This document shows, in pieces, positions 42,204 through 42,450 of a stretch of 42,500 nt of DNA (position 1 is the stretch's first letter; each line of letters begins with the position of its first letter). A model generated the notes under the pieces. It made no database searches and was not told the origin of the DNA. It saw only the letters and a list, made by a program, of their open reading frames with translations. The DNA comes from Chrysomallon squamiferum (lineage: Eukaryota; Mollusca; Gastropoda; Neomphalida; Peltospiridae): positions 4,988,687 through 5,031,186 of the forward strand of contig CM022676.1 in assembly GCA_012295275.1 (NCBI GenBank). The letters run 5' to 3'. The translations under genes and the position numbers were made by a program.

Positions 42204-42450
42204 TTCAGCTTCCGGTAATAAAAACAAAAACTCACAGAAAGAGCCTCTCTCTCTCCCTGTTCAAAGTTCTCGAGGGCGTCTTTGATCTGTTTCCAGATCT
42301 GGCACTGCGTTGCCAAGTAGACAATCTCAGACACATGATCCAGAGTCCAAGAGTTTTGTCCTTCGTCGGAACTCGCCTGTGATTGCTCGCTCTCTGTTGG
42401 ACTCTTGTTGTCAGGTTCATCTTTGACTGGAGAGCGTCTCTCTAATTTGT
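162..42450 (-). CDS. DNHD1: DNHD1-like divergent dynein heavy chain, 45 internal exons, both ends outside the window
   Basis: Forty-five exons join in phase with GT-AG introns into about 2,595 codons that follow the dynein motor order: linker end, AAA1, AAA2, AAA3, AAA4, coiled-coil stalk with tip, AAA5, start of AAA6. Landmarks seen are YGYEYLG and ITPVTERV (AAA1 entry), GPPGCGKS (AAA2 P-loop), GENGCGKT and CLIDDLN (AAA3 Walker A and B), the HYIFTIRDL and [12 protein letters not shown] segments, [11 protein letters not shown] in the stalk tip, and [11 protein letters not shown] (AAA5). Cytoplasmic and axonemal dyneins are highly conserved at AAA1 (GPAGTGKTE). Here AAA1 has no GK and its Walker B acids are NN, and AAA4 is also degenerate. 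DNHD1 is the divergent animal family that best fits, but the name is an inference. A motor that hydrolyses ATP at AAA1 is unlikely. Exons are numbered e1 (high coordinate) to e45 (low). The start codon, N-terminal tail and C-terminus are not in the window. Confidence 0.6.
283..973. repeat. intron e44-e45: AAAT/AAAC array, TG tracts and poly-A
   Basis: Bases 284-474 are a TTTA/TTTG-type tetranucleotide array (plus strand AAATAAAC), which gives long artefactual reading frames. TG tracts lie near 578-635. About 790-960 holds two copies of an A-rich unit (ATTAATAAGAAAC...). Confidence 0.85.
974..1204 (-). CDS. exon e44: AAA6 start
   Basis: Seventy-seven codons: [59 protein letters not shown]. 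It matches dynein YRPVAxRGSxLYFxxxDLxxIxxMYQYSLxxFxxLF. Acceptor GTCCTTCCAG preceded by a 32-base T run. The donor GTTTGT was chosen because the earlier GTTTTG would give a stop in e45. Confidence 0.93.
1205..1745. repeat. intron e43-e44: compound microsatellite with partial copies of exon e43
   Basis: A 32-base A run (1223-1254) is the polypyrimidine tract of e44 on the sense strand. Bases 1611-1735 are (CATA)n-(GA)n-(CA)n. Around 1537-1602 is a copy of the last ~60 bases of e43 including the donor (GTTAAT), encoding [17 protein letters not shown] with one change. A third, shorter fragment lies at about 1470-1502. Confidence 0.88.
1746..2113 (-). CDS. exon e43: AAA5 to AAA6 transition
   Basis: The largest internal exon of the 3' half (368 bases): [20 protein letters not shown], then [20 protein letters not shown] and [20 protein letters not shown]. 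It corresponds to xFRFYITTKLxNPHYxPE and LxxQLLxxVVxxERPxLExxR. It ends [15 protein letters not shown]. Acceptor TTCAACAG, donor GTTAGT, phase 1 to 0. Its last ~60 bases are duplicated downstream. Confidence 0.95.
2166..2621. repeat. about 60-66-base tandem array spanning the e42 donor
   Basis: Six copies of a unit containing CATTTAGTGTGAATAAACC follow one another, and the last member overlaps the true donor of e42. Copies keep GT at the equivalent place (AAAG|GTTTAT). One displaced, diverged copy lies at about 3119-3190, on the other side of exon e42. Confidence 0.85.
2622..2770 (-). CDS. exon e42: AAA5 middle
   Basis: The exon encodes [20 protein letters not shown] then [20 protein letters not shown], matching dynein DxxFxRxLExAIRFGxPVLLENVGEELDPxLxPVL. 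Acceptor GTTAAACAG, donor GTACGT, phase 2 to 1. Confidence 0.95.
2771..4244. other. intron e41-e42 without coding signal
   Basis: About 1.5 kb of AT-rich DNA with ATG/GAT and AAT trinucleotides (3057-3110, 3200-3400), an A run at 3602-3622 and a TG-rich patch at 3795-3850. No exon joins e41 and e42 better than direct splicing. Confidence 0.7.
4245..4404 (-). CDS. exon e41: AAA5 core
   Basis: The exon encodes [20 protein letters not shown] and [13 protein letters not shown], matching dynein ENGIIVxxxxRWPLMIDPQGQANxWIKxxE. It ends LISLDMDAR. Acceptor GTCAACTCAG, donor GTATGC, phase 1 to 2. Confidence 0.95.
4619..4816 (-). CDS. exon e40: acidic insert and AAA5 helix
   Basis: The exon encodes [20 protein letters not shown], an acidic run ADDDDVG, then [20 protein letters not shown] and WIRK. 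Acceptor CATGTTACAG, donor GTAAGA, phase 1 to 1. Length is divisible by three. Confidence 0.85.
4817..5767. repeat. intron e39-e40: TTTA/TTA arrays and AT repeats
   Basis: TTTA and TTA repeats fill about 4955-5225. TA runs are at 5550-5574 and 5707-5724. Two copies of a unit containing TTATATATTATTATAAAAAG (5635-5665 and 5732-5758) abut the e39 donor. Confidence 0.8.
5768..5987 (-). CDS. exon e39: Pro/Lys/Glu-rich disordered insert in AAA5
   Basis: The 220-base exon encodes a highly charged, hydrophobic-poor stretch: [14 protein letters not shown], then [11 protein letters not shown] and [11 protein letters not shown]. The TPPKSP/TPKTPKK motifs resemble proline-directed kinase sites or SH3 ligands (inference). 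Acceptor TTATTTAG, donor GTAAGA, phase 0 to 1. The reading frame would be lost if it were skipped alone. Confidence 0.82.
6019..6093. repeat. GA microsatellite, about 36 units
   Basis: An uninterrupted (GA)n lies 30 bases upstream of the e39 acceptor. On the transcript it is CU-rich and could act as a polypyrimidine-tract-protein site. Confidence 0.95.
6342..6469 (-). CDS. exon e38: AAA5
   Basis: The 128-base exon encodes [20 protein letters not shown] and [12 protein letters not shown]. It corresponds to the IxxWxxxGLPxDxxSxENG region but is poorly conserved, running into an insert. The acceptor TTTGAAAG follows a weak tract; donor GTAAAC; phase 1 to 0. Confidence 0.85.
6470..6913. other. 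intron e37-e38, AT-rich part without coding signal
   Basis: About 440 bases of AT-rich intron with short T runs (6547-6580, 6635-6645). No exon-like reading frame with splice sites is seen. Confidence 0.7.
6914..7083. repeat. CA/TG microsatellite, about 170 bases, next to the e37 donor
   Basis: Two long CA tracts separated by CACAGACACAGACCCATA. On the transcript this is a UG tract beginning about 10 bases after the e37 donor. Confidence 0.97.
7094..7313 (-). CDS. exon e37: end of stalk and start of AAA5
   Basis: The exon encodes [20 protein letters not shown], then [20 protein letters not shown] and [15 protein letters not shown]. It matches dynein VGDVLLAAAFVSYLGPF..xYR and LxxxxIPxS at the AAA5 entry. 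Acceptor TAAATTCAG. Donor GTTTGT runs into a 170-base TG tract within about 10 bases. Phase 0 to 1. Confidence 0.95.
7497..7985. repeat. intron e36-e37: TAG/GTA trinucleotide field, poly-A and AAT array
   Basis: Imperfect TAG/AGT repeats run from about 7497 to 7830, followed by an A run (7894-7935) and (AAT)n to about 7983. Confidence 0.85.
8023..8148 (-). CDS. exon e36: stalk CC2
   Basis: Forty-two codons of coiled coil: [20 protein letters not shown] and [17 protein letters not shown]. Acceptor TAACTTTCAG, donor GTGAGT, phase 0 to 0. Confidence 0.94.
8149..8998. repeat. intron e35-e36: diverged copies of the e36 acceptor and one copy of the e35 donor
   Basis: Segments near 8262-8285, 8390-8415 and 8520-8550 resemble the 5' end of e36 (GTCTCAGATC...) with its intron flank in ~130-base steps; one keeps an AATTCAG. 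At about 8815-8856 is a near-identical copy of the e35 end ([10 protein letters not shown]) with donor GTAACA. The rest is TTTTTAATAAT repeats. Confidence 0.78.
8999..9113 (-). CDS. exon e35: returning stalk helix (CC2)
   Basis: The 115-base exon encodes [20 protein letters not shown] and [11 protein letters not shown], corresponding to YxxVxKxVxPKRxxLxxAExxL. Acceptor ATTACATCAG, donor GTAACA, phase 2 to 0. Its 3' end is duplicated about 190 bases downstream. Confidence 0.94.
9114..9480. repeat. intron e34-e35: TAG and TAA trinucleotide arrays
   Basis: TAATAA, GTAGTA and ATAATA runs with AACAAC interruptions fill 9120-9420. No exon-like sequence is seen. Confidence 0.85.
9525..9692 (-). CDS. 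exon e34: microtubule-binding tip core
   Basis: The exon encodes [20 protein letters not shown], then [20 protein letters not shown] and LCRWVRGVV. It aligns well with dynein FLxxLxxFDKDNI, xPxFxPExVxxxSxAAxGLCxWVxAM, so the tip fold is retained although the motor core is degenerate. Acceptor TCCTTCAG, donor GTGTGT, phase 2 to 2. Confidence 0.95.
9693..10463. repeat. intron e33-e34: A-rich degenerate array
   Basis: Purine-rich repeats of the type AAAGATAAAATTAAACAGAAGAA, about 35-60 bases per unit, cover about 9760-10340, including A runs at 10285-10308. Confidence 0.75.
10464..10530 (-). CDS. exon e33: microtubule-binding tip
   Basis: A 67-base exon: [22 protein letters not shown], equivalent to the SWxxAKKxMxD segment of the dynein tip. 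Acceptor TATTTTCAG, donor GTAACA, phase 1 to 2. Confidence 0.92.
10840..11014 (-). CDS. exon e32: stalk CC1 end and entry to the tip domain
   Basis: The exon encodes [20 protein letters not shown], then [12 protein letters not shown] and [11 protein letters not shown], matching dynein LxxAxPALxxAxxAL, DIxElrSxxxPPxxVxxVMEAVMIL. Acceptor TGTTTCCAG, donor GTTAGT, phase 0 to 1. Confidence 0.94.
11015..11638. repeat. intron e31-e32: TTTA array and CA tract
   Basis: TTTA/TTTG repeats lie at about 11155-11245. A CA-rich region occupies 11370-11545 with a clean (CA)n at 11504-11545. Confidence 0.88.
11639..11743 (-). CDS. exon e31: stalk CC1
   Basis: Thirty-five codons of coiled coil: [20 protein letters not shown] then [11 protein letters not shown]. 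Acceptor TTTTTCACAG. The donor GTCTTT is weak, but the phase 0-0 join to e32 is clean. Confidence 0.85.
11744..12690. repeat. intron e30-e31: about 35-base AT array next to the e30 donor
   Basis: From about 12190 to 12665 a unit like AAATTCCAATTTAATAAATATAAAA is repeated some 12 times, mostly 30-36 bases apart. The donor flank TTCTGCTTATAAAAACTCA recurs at about 12028-12046. Confidence 0.82.
12691..12847 (-). CDS. exon e30: first stalk helix (CC1) start
   Basis: The exon encodes [20 protein letters not shown] and [19 protein letters not shown], a heptad-rich charged helix as expected for the start of the dynein stalk coiled coil. Acceptor TATGTATCAG, donor GTGAGT, phase 2 to 0. Confidence 0.92.
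13140..13595. repeat. decayed copies of the e29 3' end and donor
   Basis: Three blocks (about 13160-13215, 13280-13340, 13432-13490) resemble the sequence around the e29 donor. The first two have lost GT; the third keeps GTAAGT. Divergence suggests an older event than the other arrays. Confidence 0.7.
13596..13746 (-). CDS. exon e29: AAA4 end
   Basis: The 151-base exon encodes [20 protein letters not shown], equivalent to IDWFxxWPxxALxxVAxxFL, then a polar loop and [13 protein letters not shown] leading to the stalk. Acceptor TTCATCCAG, donor GTAAGT, phase 1 to 2. Confidence 0.92.
14106..15211. repeat. 39-base tandem array of the e28 donor, about 26 copies
   Basis: The unit holds the end of microexon e28 (SLYHLR), the donor GTG|GTAAGT and 20 bases of intron. 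Most copies are exactly 39 bases apart (for example seven between 14326 and 14560) and keep a strong donor. Four copies (near 14220, 14590, 14845, 15100) carry an insert with T-rich sequence ending in TATAG or TACAG, an acceptor-like element. Confidence 0.93.
15212..15243 (-). CDS. exon e28 (tentative): 32-base microexon in AAA4
   Basis: Acceptor CTCTGTGCAG and a strong donor (GTG|GTAAGT) enclose 32 bases that join e27 and e29 in phase as [15 protein letters not shown], matching dynein RxFPSLVNCCTIDW. It is the template of the 39-base donor array that fills the next kilobase. Whether e27 and e28 are separate exons or one exon disrupted by array sequence needs transcript data. Confidence 0.6.
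15344..15409 (-). CDS. exon e27 (tentative): AAA4 strand after Walker B
   Basis: With acceptor AAATTACAG the split codon gives R then [19 protein letters not shown], which fits dynein NLHVVLCxSPVGDAFRxRxRxFP. The upstream AG (TTTTTCTCAG) would hit a stop. The proposed donor GTGTTG is weak and the exon may end differently. The flanking sequence is mixed with fragments of the neighbouring 39-base array. Confidence 0.5.
15410..16069. other. intron e26-e27: TTTA and TG repeats
   Basis: TTTATTTA repeats at about 15455-15485, several TATG/TGTG-rich patches, and a (TG)n at 15994-16020 upstream of the e26 donor on the plus strand. Two copies of a CAGTTGTTTCTGTACATAC-like segment occur (about 15880-15905 and 15960-15985). 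Confidence 0.7.
16070..16275 (-). CDS. exon e26: AAA4 with degenerate Walker B
   Basis: The 206-base exon reads [40 protein letters not shown], and ends [10 protein letters not shown]. The Walker B strand (FLxTDxQI in dyneins) is LLLHEGEL. INDLLxSGEIPxLF matches [14 protein letters not shown]. Acceptor ATTTCCAG, donor GTGGGC, phase 0 to 2. Confidence 0.94.
16276..16808. repeat. intron e25-e26: GATG and AAT trinucleotide arrays
   Basis: GATGATG and AATAATA runs from about 16285 to 16590, an A run at 16614-16630, then unique AT-rich sequence. Confidence 0.85.
16809..17051 (-). CDS. exon e25: AAA4 with degenerate Walker A
   Basis: Eighty-one codons: [20 protein letters not shown] then [20 protein letters not shown] and GYIVYQISP. 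Other dyneins read [37 protein letters not shown] here, so the P-loop lysine is Arg (GCPGRCT). Acceptor CCTCGCAG, donor GTTGGT, phase 0 to 0. Confidence 0.95.
17085..17920. repeat. degenerate array of TTTCTCTATTTAAATAGAC units
   Basis: Units of about 35-50 bases with the core TTTCTCTATTTAAATAGAC start just upstream of the e25 acceptor and decay gradually over about 800 bases. Confidence 0.75.
17930..18525. repeat. array of e24 3'-end copies forming potential microexons
   Basis: About ten units of 54-70 bases contain the last bases of e24 and its donor. Four have the full last 33 bases (18063-18095, 18322-18354, 18389-18421, 18458-18490), each preceded on the sense strand by a pyrimidine-rich TGTTTCAG and followed by GTAAAA/GTAAAAGT. 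Confidence 0.93.
18526..18762 (-). CDS. exon e24: AAA3-AAA4 junction
   Basis: Seventy-nine codons: [20 protein letters not shown], then [16 protein letters not shown], matching dynein YxxLxxxLxxxLxxYNxxxxxMxLVLFxDA. A polar insert ([15 protein letters not shown]) lies in the middle. Acceptor TTCCTGCAG, donor GTAAAA, phase 0 to 0. The last 33 bases plus donor are copied repeatedly downstream. Confidence 0.94.
18990..19582. repeat. intron e23-e24: CATC, TTTA and TTA repeats
   Basis: (CATC)n at 19003-19036, TTTA blocks, and two diverged copies of an ATTTATTTAGTTATTATTTTG segment near 19315-19400. TTA arrays lie at 19408-19430 and 19515-19545, then TTTA up to the e23 donor. Confidence 0.85.
19583..19754 (-). 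CDS. exon e23: AAA3 C-terminal helix
   Basis: The exon encodes [20 protein letters not shown] and [18 protein letters not shown]. The first part is the dynein LWxHExxRVxxDRLV motif. Acceptor TTTTCCAG, donor GTAAAT, phase 2 to 0. Confidence 0.95.
19776..19830. repeat. poly-A and TAA microsatellite
   Basis: An A run followed by (TAA)n about 20 bases upstream of the e23 acceptor. Confidence 0.92.
19965..20448. repeat. 72-base tandem array of the e22 donor
   Basis: The last three copies before e22 start at 20231, 20303 and 20375, exactly 72 bases apart, with the true donor at 20447. Four more, less regular, reach back to about 19990. Each holds the end of e22 ([10 protein letters not shown] versus [10 protein letters not shown]), the GTCAG donor and an ATCTACAGTATTT block. 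Confidence 0.93.
20449..20612 (-). CDS. exon e22: AAA3 small subdomain
   Basis: The exon encodes [20 protein letters not shown] and [22 protein letters not shown], matching dynein LLPTPxKxHYxFNLRDLSRVFQ. Acceptor AAATTCAG, donor GTCAGT, phase 0 to 2. Its last ~40 bases and donor are tandemly copied seven times downstream. Confidence 0.95.
20613..21323. repeat. intron e21-e22: TTA array and CATCAT repeats
   Basis: (TTA)n at 20861-20911 followed by degenerate ATT/ATC trinucleotides to about 20990. The rest is AT-rich with no exon-like frame. Confidence 0.8.
21324..21423 (-). CDS. exon e21: AAA3 small subdomain start
   Basis: The 100-base exon encodes [17 protein letters not shown], equivalent to the SLxxIYxxIL helix, then a hydrophilic loop [15 protein letters not shown]. 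Acceptor TGTCACAG, donor GTAAAT, phase 2 to 0. Confidence 0.9.
21424..23036. repeat. intron e20-e21: TTTA-family arrays
   Basis: Degenerate TTTATTTTA repeats fill 21560-22080 with one tandem duplication around GTTTATTTAATTT (about 21780 and 21900). Clean AAAT arrays lie at 22840-22978, then TAAAAT repeats up to the e20 donor. I see no exon in the unique part 22090-22780. Confidence 0.82.
23037..23245 (-). CDS. exon e20: AAA3 sensor region
   Basis: The 209-base exon reads [20 protein letters not shown] then [20 protein letters not shown] and [15 protein letters not shown]. It aligns with dynein QxPIELLRQxxDxGGxYD, and RLxRHFxxFxxxxP. Acceptor CATCGCAG, donor GTATGT, phase 0 to 2. Confidence 0.96.
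23250..24115. repeat. array of about 22-base units TTTTTAAATACAAGACATATCAG
   Basis: Roughly 35 imperfect copies lie upstream of the e20 acceptor. On the sense strand each reads CTGATATGTCTTGTATTTAAAA, so most copies present CTGAT, which fits the loose animal branch-point consensus YTNAY. Confidence 0.85.
24190..24243. repeat. duplicated donor of exon e19
   Basis: The string ATAAAATTCTTACCTGAG occurs at about 24195-24214 and again at the true e19 donor (24231-24249). On the sense strand this gives two copies of CTCAG|GTAAGAAT about 35 bases apart. Confidence 0.9.
24244..24370 (-). CDS. exon e19: AAA3 Walker B
   Basis: The 127-base exon encodes [20 protein letters not shown], then [25 protein letters not shown] is a complete Walker B (VxFIDDMNMP in other dyneins). 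Acceptor TGATTTCAG, donor GTAAGA, phase 2 to 0. Parts of both its ends are duplicated in the flanking introns. Confidence 0.96.
24427..24545. repeat. duplicated 5' end and acceptor of exon e19
   Basis: Bases 24484-24526 are an exact copy of the first 43 bases of e19, preceded on the sense strand by the same TTTCTGATTTCAG acceptor. A shorter copy of the acceptor region alone lies near 24427-24450. Confidence 0.94.
24775..24935 (-). CDS. exon e18: AAA3 Walker A
   Basis: The exon encodes [20 protein letters not shown] followed by [22 protein letters not shown] is an intact P-loop with Lys and Thr. It ends LSLTIYANR, the strand that reads TINFSAQT in other dyneins. Acceptor GATACTTCAG, donor GTTAAA, phase 0 to 2. 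Confidence 0.96.
25278..25530. repeat. AG/AC-rich simple repeats in the e17-e18 intron
   Basis: Degenerate GACAGACAGA, AGAGAGAG and ATATAT stretches. Reading frames across them are artefacts. Confidence 0.8.
25537..25665 (-). CDS. exon e17: AAA3 entry
   Basis: Forty-three codons: [20 protein letters not shown] and [15 protein letters not shown], as in dynein TVFDYxVDxxxxxxxxWxxxV and the VPTxDTVRY segment before the AAA3 P-loop. Acceptor TTATTCAG, donor GTAAGT, phase 0 to 0. Confidence 0.95.
25666..25925. repeat. about 57-base array copying the e17 acceptor flank
   Basis: Four to five copies of a segment with GTACAGATCAGTTAACAGATTTACACACCTG-like sequence start at the e17 acceptor. On the sense strand copies read CTGATCTGTACATTTACCTG and then GACAG|GTGTG, keeping an AG in place of the real TTATTCAG|GTATT. 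Confidence 0.8.
26386..26556 (-). CDS. exon e16: AAA2-AAA3 connector
   Basis: Fifty-seven codons: [20 protein letters not shown] and [19 protein letters not shown], matching the dynein FxFACIWAFGG and FSKWWxxEFxxIxFP..GTVFDY segment. Acceptor TGTTACAG, donor GTGAGT, phase 0 to 0. Confidence 0.97.
26590..27440. repeat. intron e15-e16: GATG, AAT, AAAT and CAA arrays
   Basis: (GATG)n at 26598-26636, mixed AAT/AAC repeats to 27300 including two near-identical stretches (about 27126-27175 and 27190-27245), (AAAT)n at 27321-27355 and (CAA)n at 27365-27408. Confidence 0.85.
27552..27848 (-). CDS. exon e15: AAA2 C-terminal part
   Basis: The exon (297 bases) opens [20 protein letters not shown]. Canonical dyneins have ASPATVSRCGMVYM here, so the arginine of the SR(C)G arginine-finger motif is replaced (ANVG). 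It continues [13 protein letters not shown] and the helical [12 protein letters not shown]. Acceptor CTTTCAG, donor GTGAGT, phase 0 to 0. Confidence 0.94.
27895..28165. repeat. ATAAC/ATAAT pentanucleotide array
   Basis: Degenerate AACAT/AATAT pentamers between about 27960 and 28160, upstream of the e15 acceptor. Confidence 0.88.
28621..28734 (-). CDS. exon e14: AAA2 sensor strand
   Basis: Thirty-eight codons (phase 0 to 0): [20 protein letters not shown] then [14 protein letters not shown]. It aligns with dynein AAA2 IENLNxVLDDNKxLxLxNGERIPxxxxVRxLFE. Acceptor TTTCCCAG, donor GTATGT. Confidence 0.95.
28770..29175. repeat. about 125-base degenerate tandem repeat in the e13-e14 intron
   Basis: Three to four diverged copies of a unit containing TTAATTTATGATTTTA and CATAAA.CATA.TG. 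No exon edge is included. A (TA)n lies at 29340-29372. Confidence 0.7.
29432..29549 (-). CDS. exon e13: AAA2 middle
   Basis: The 118-base exon encodes [14 protein letters not shown] and [14 protein letters not shown](K)EG.L corresponds to dynein xEWxDGxLSxxxR, and VMQLDGE to the Walker B strand VVLDGP. Acceptor TTTTATTTCAG, donor GTGAGT, phase 2 to 0. The acceptor is copied several times in the intron upstream. Confidence 0.94.
29550..30370. repeat. about 125-200-base array copying the e13 acceptor
   Basis: Five copies of the e13 5' edge and upstream intron (near 29748, 29893, 30018, 30160 and 30290). Three retain TTTTATTACAG|AGA against the true TTTTATTTCAG|AGA. Confidence 0.85.
30600..30822. 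repeat. TA and CA microsatellites near the e12 donor
   Basis: (TA)n at 30603-30625 and 30774-30796, CA tracts at 30688-30760 and 30797-30820. Confidence 0.92.
30943..31100 (-). CDS. exon e12: AAA2 Walker A
   Basis: [20 protein letters not shown] is an intact P-loop (GxxGxGKS), followed by [17 protein letters not shown], matching the dynein AAA2 NPKAxxxxELYGxxx segment. Acceptor TTGTTTCAG, donor GTGAGT, phase 0 to 2. This suggests AAA2 still binds nucleotide, as in canonical dyneins. Confidence 0.96.
31140..31670. repeat. GATGATGATAATGAAAAGCATGAAAAA minisatellite
   Basis: About 20 copies of an 18-36-base unit whose constant part is GAAAAGCATGAAAAAGATGA. It lies upstream of the AAA2 P-loop exon; its sense strand is pyrimidine-rich (TTTTTCATGCTTTTC). 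GATG-type repeats continue to about 31930. Confidence 0.9.
32083..32282 (-). CDS. exon e11: AAA2 N-terminal helices
   Basis: The exon (200 bases) encodes [17 protein letters not shown] and [17 protein letters not shown], the helix that precedes the AAA2 P-loop (KVIQLYETMxVRHG in other dyneins). Acceptor TTACATTTCAG, donor GTGAGT, phase 1 to 0. Confidence 0.92.
32283..34670. other. 2.4-kb intron e10-e11, the longest in the window
   Basis: AAAT arrays (32290-32655), TTTTA and TTTA/TTAC arrays (33170-33395) and a CA tract (34118-34208). The unique parts carry no exon with matching phase. Confidence 0.8.
34671..34949 (-). CDS. exon e10: AAA1-AAA2 junction
   Basis: The exon (279 bases) contains [20 protein letters not shown] and [15 protein letters not shown], aligning with dynein ALRDxNLPKFxxxDxxLFxxIxxDLFPG at the entry to AAA2. 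An extra hydrophilic stretch ([15 protein letters not shown]) follows. Acceptor ATTTCAG, donor GTCAGA (non-consensus after GT), phase 1 to 1. Confidence 0.9.
34960..35400. repeat. intron e9-e10: ATT/ATC trinucleotide field
   Basis: Degenerate TTATTA, CATCAT and TAGTAG repeats from about 34965 to 35392. Confidence 0.82.
35544..35603 (-). CDS. exon e9: short acidic linker between AAA1 and AAA2
   Basis: A 60-base exon (acceptor TTATTAG, donor GTATTA) adds [20 protein letters not shown], a charged loop. It is accepted because its phases (1 in, 1 out) join e8 to e10 and give [11 protein letters not shown] without a stop. The weak donor makes it the least certain exon of this part, and it could be alternatively used because its length is divisible by three. 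Confidence 0.7.
35826..36165. repeat. GA and CA tracts ending at the e8 donor
   Basis: CA tracts at 35840-35873, 35977-36012 and 36103-36155, alternating with CT/GA runs. The last tract touches the e8 donor. Confidence 0.95.
36169..36285 (-). CDS. exon e8: AAA1 small subdomain
   Basis: The 117-base exon reads [20 protein letters not shown] then [16 protein letters not shown], equivalent to the YDWGLRAVKSVL helix of dynein AAA1. Acceptor TGTTCCAG. The donor GTATGT runs straight into a TCTG/TG tract of over 60 bases. Phase 1 to 1. Confidence 0.92.
36355..36640. repeat. TA, TTTC/TC and TG microsatellites
   Basis: TA runs at 36358-36374, 36403-36418 and 36505-36534, a TTTC/TC run at 36535-36588, and TG at 36600-36635. 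Confidence 0.93.
36883..36987 (-). CDS. exon e7: AAA1 C-terminal helices
   Basis: The 105-base exon encodes [20 protein letters not shown], matching the helix after the sensor region of AAA1 in dyneins (LYSEGF..AKxLAxKIVxLYxLC). Acceptor ATATTTCAG, donor GTAAGA, phase 1 to 1. Confidence 0.92.
36988..37150. repeat. about 55-base repeat at the e7 acceptor
   Basis: Three copies of AAATTTAATTATTTGAAATATGTTTA sit directly upstream of e7. They cover the acceptor flank (ATATATTTCAG) but have lost the AG. Confidence 0.75.
37550..37934 (-). CDS. exon e6: AAA1 core with dead Walker A and Walker B
   Basis: The exon (385 bases, phase 0 to 1) starts [19 protein letters not shown], so e5+e6 reads GPT-FETV instead of GPAGTGKTETV: four residues including GK are gone. 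Walker B is [12 protein letters not shown] where dyneins have WACFDEFNRIE, so both acids are Asn. The sensor-1 segment FITMNPGY is replaced by FFGLLSSCV. It ends [10 protein letters not shown], as AAA1 normally does. The acceptor TTGGAAAG is the only AG giving the right phase. It differs from the acceptor seen in the repeat array next door. Confidence 0.9.
37935..38625. repeat. array copying the e6 acceptor and the lost AAA1 P-loop codons
   Basis: Copies start near 37995, 38101, 38187, 38291, 38419 and 38532, with degenerate ones near 38368 and 38597. On the sense strand each good copy reads TGTTTCTACAG|GAAAGTGGAAAGTTTGAGAC. The exon itself lacks nine of these bases, including the CAG and GAAAG. 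Confidence 0.92.
38745..38888 (-). CDS. exon e5: start of AAA1, first half of the P-loop
   Basis: Forty-eight codons, phase 0 to 0. [20 protein letters not shown] is the classic AAA1 entry, followed by [21 protein letters not shown], which ends inside the P-loop (GPA of canonical GPAGTGKTE) exactly at the donor GTAAGC. The rest of the P-loop must come from e6, which no longer encodes it. Confidence 0.95.
38889..39481. other. intron e4-e5, no clear structure
   Basis: About 590 bases of AT-rich intron with a T run (39090-39107) and A runs. Two overlapping frames occur but neither has splice sites in phase. Confidence 0.7.
39482..39792 (-). CDS. exon e4: C-terminal linker leading to AAA1
   Basis: The exon (311 bases) contains [18 protein letters not shown] and the linker-end signature [12 protein letters not shown], equivalent to the dynein W..QLRYYW motif just before AAA1. 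Acceptor TTTCCCAG, donor GTAAGT, phase 1 to 0. Its spacing to YGYEYLG in e5 is as in other dyneins. Confidence 0.92.
39793..40511. repeat. intron e3-e4: about 60-base AT repeat and CA tracts
   Basis: Four copies of a unit with TTAAATTATTAATAAATTTTGAAAATTA cover about 40050-40250. CA tracts lie at 40349-40374 and 40380-40430, then an A run. Confidence 0.85.
40512..40796 (-). CDS. exon e3: low-complexity Ser/Lys/Glu insert in the linker
   Basis: The 285-base exon encodes a probably disordered stretch with three imperfect internal repeats of the type SKKGSxLExxxxxS ([39 protein letters not shown]), then an acidic run [10 protein letters not shown]. The acceptor is AACACTCAG and the donor GTAAGA. 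Ordinary dyneins do not have such an insert at this point of the linker (family knowledge). Phase 1 to phase 1. Confidence 0.85.
40797..41243. repeat. intron e2-e3: CA and T-rich tracts
   Basis: CA tracts near 40935-40965 and 40986-41000, then long pyrimidine stretches 41030-41160. No exon-like frame. Confidence 0.8.
41244..41364 (-). CDS. exon e2: linker-region helix and basic run
   Basis: The 121-base exon sits between acceptor TTTTTAG and donor GTATAT and reads [20 protein letters not shown], followed by a Lys/Arg/Glu-rich helix containing [13 protein letters not shown]. Phase 0 in, phase 1 out, matching e1 and e3. The charged tail leads into the low-complexity e3. Confidence 0.85.
41365..42235. 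repeat. intron e1-e2: TTA array and long CA tracts
   Basis: (TTA)n at 41580-41622, CA at 41629-41660, and a CA-rich region 42035-42200 ending about 35 bases from the e1 donor. Confidence 0.93.
42236..42450 (-). CDS. exon e1: disordered segment then helical pre-linker region
   Basis: Acceptor TCTTCAG and donor GTGAGT flank 215 bases. The first ~35 residues are polar and charged ([13 protein letters not shown], then Ser/Gln/Glu-rich) and look disordered. The rest is helical: [20 protein letters not shown], then ending GEREALS. It resembles the tail-to-linker region of dyneins only loosely. It enters with two bases of a split codon and ends in phase 0. A long TG tract lies about 30 bases beyond the donor. 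Confidence 0.8.
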
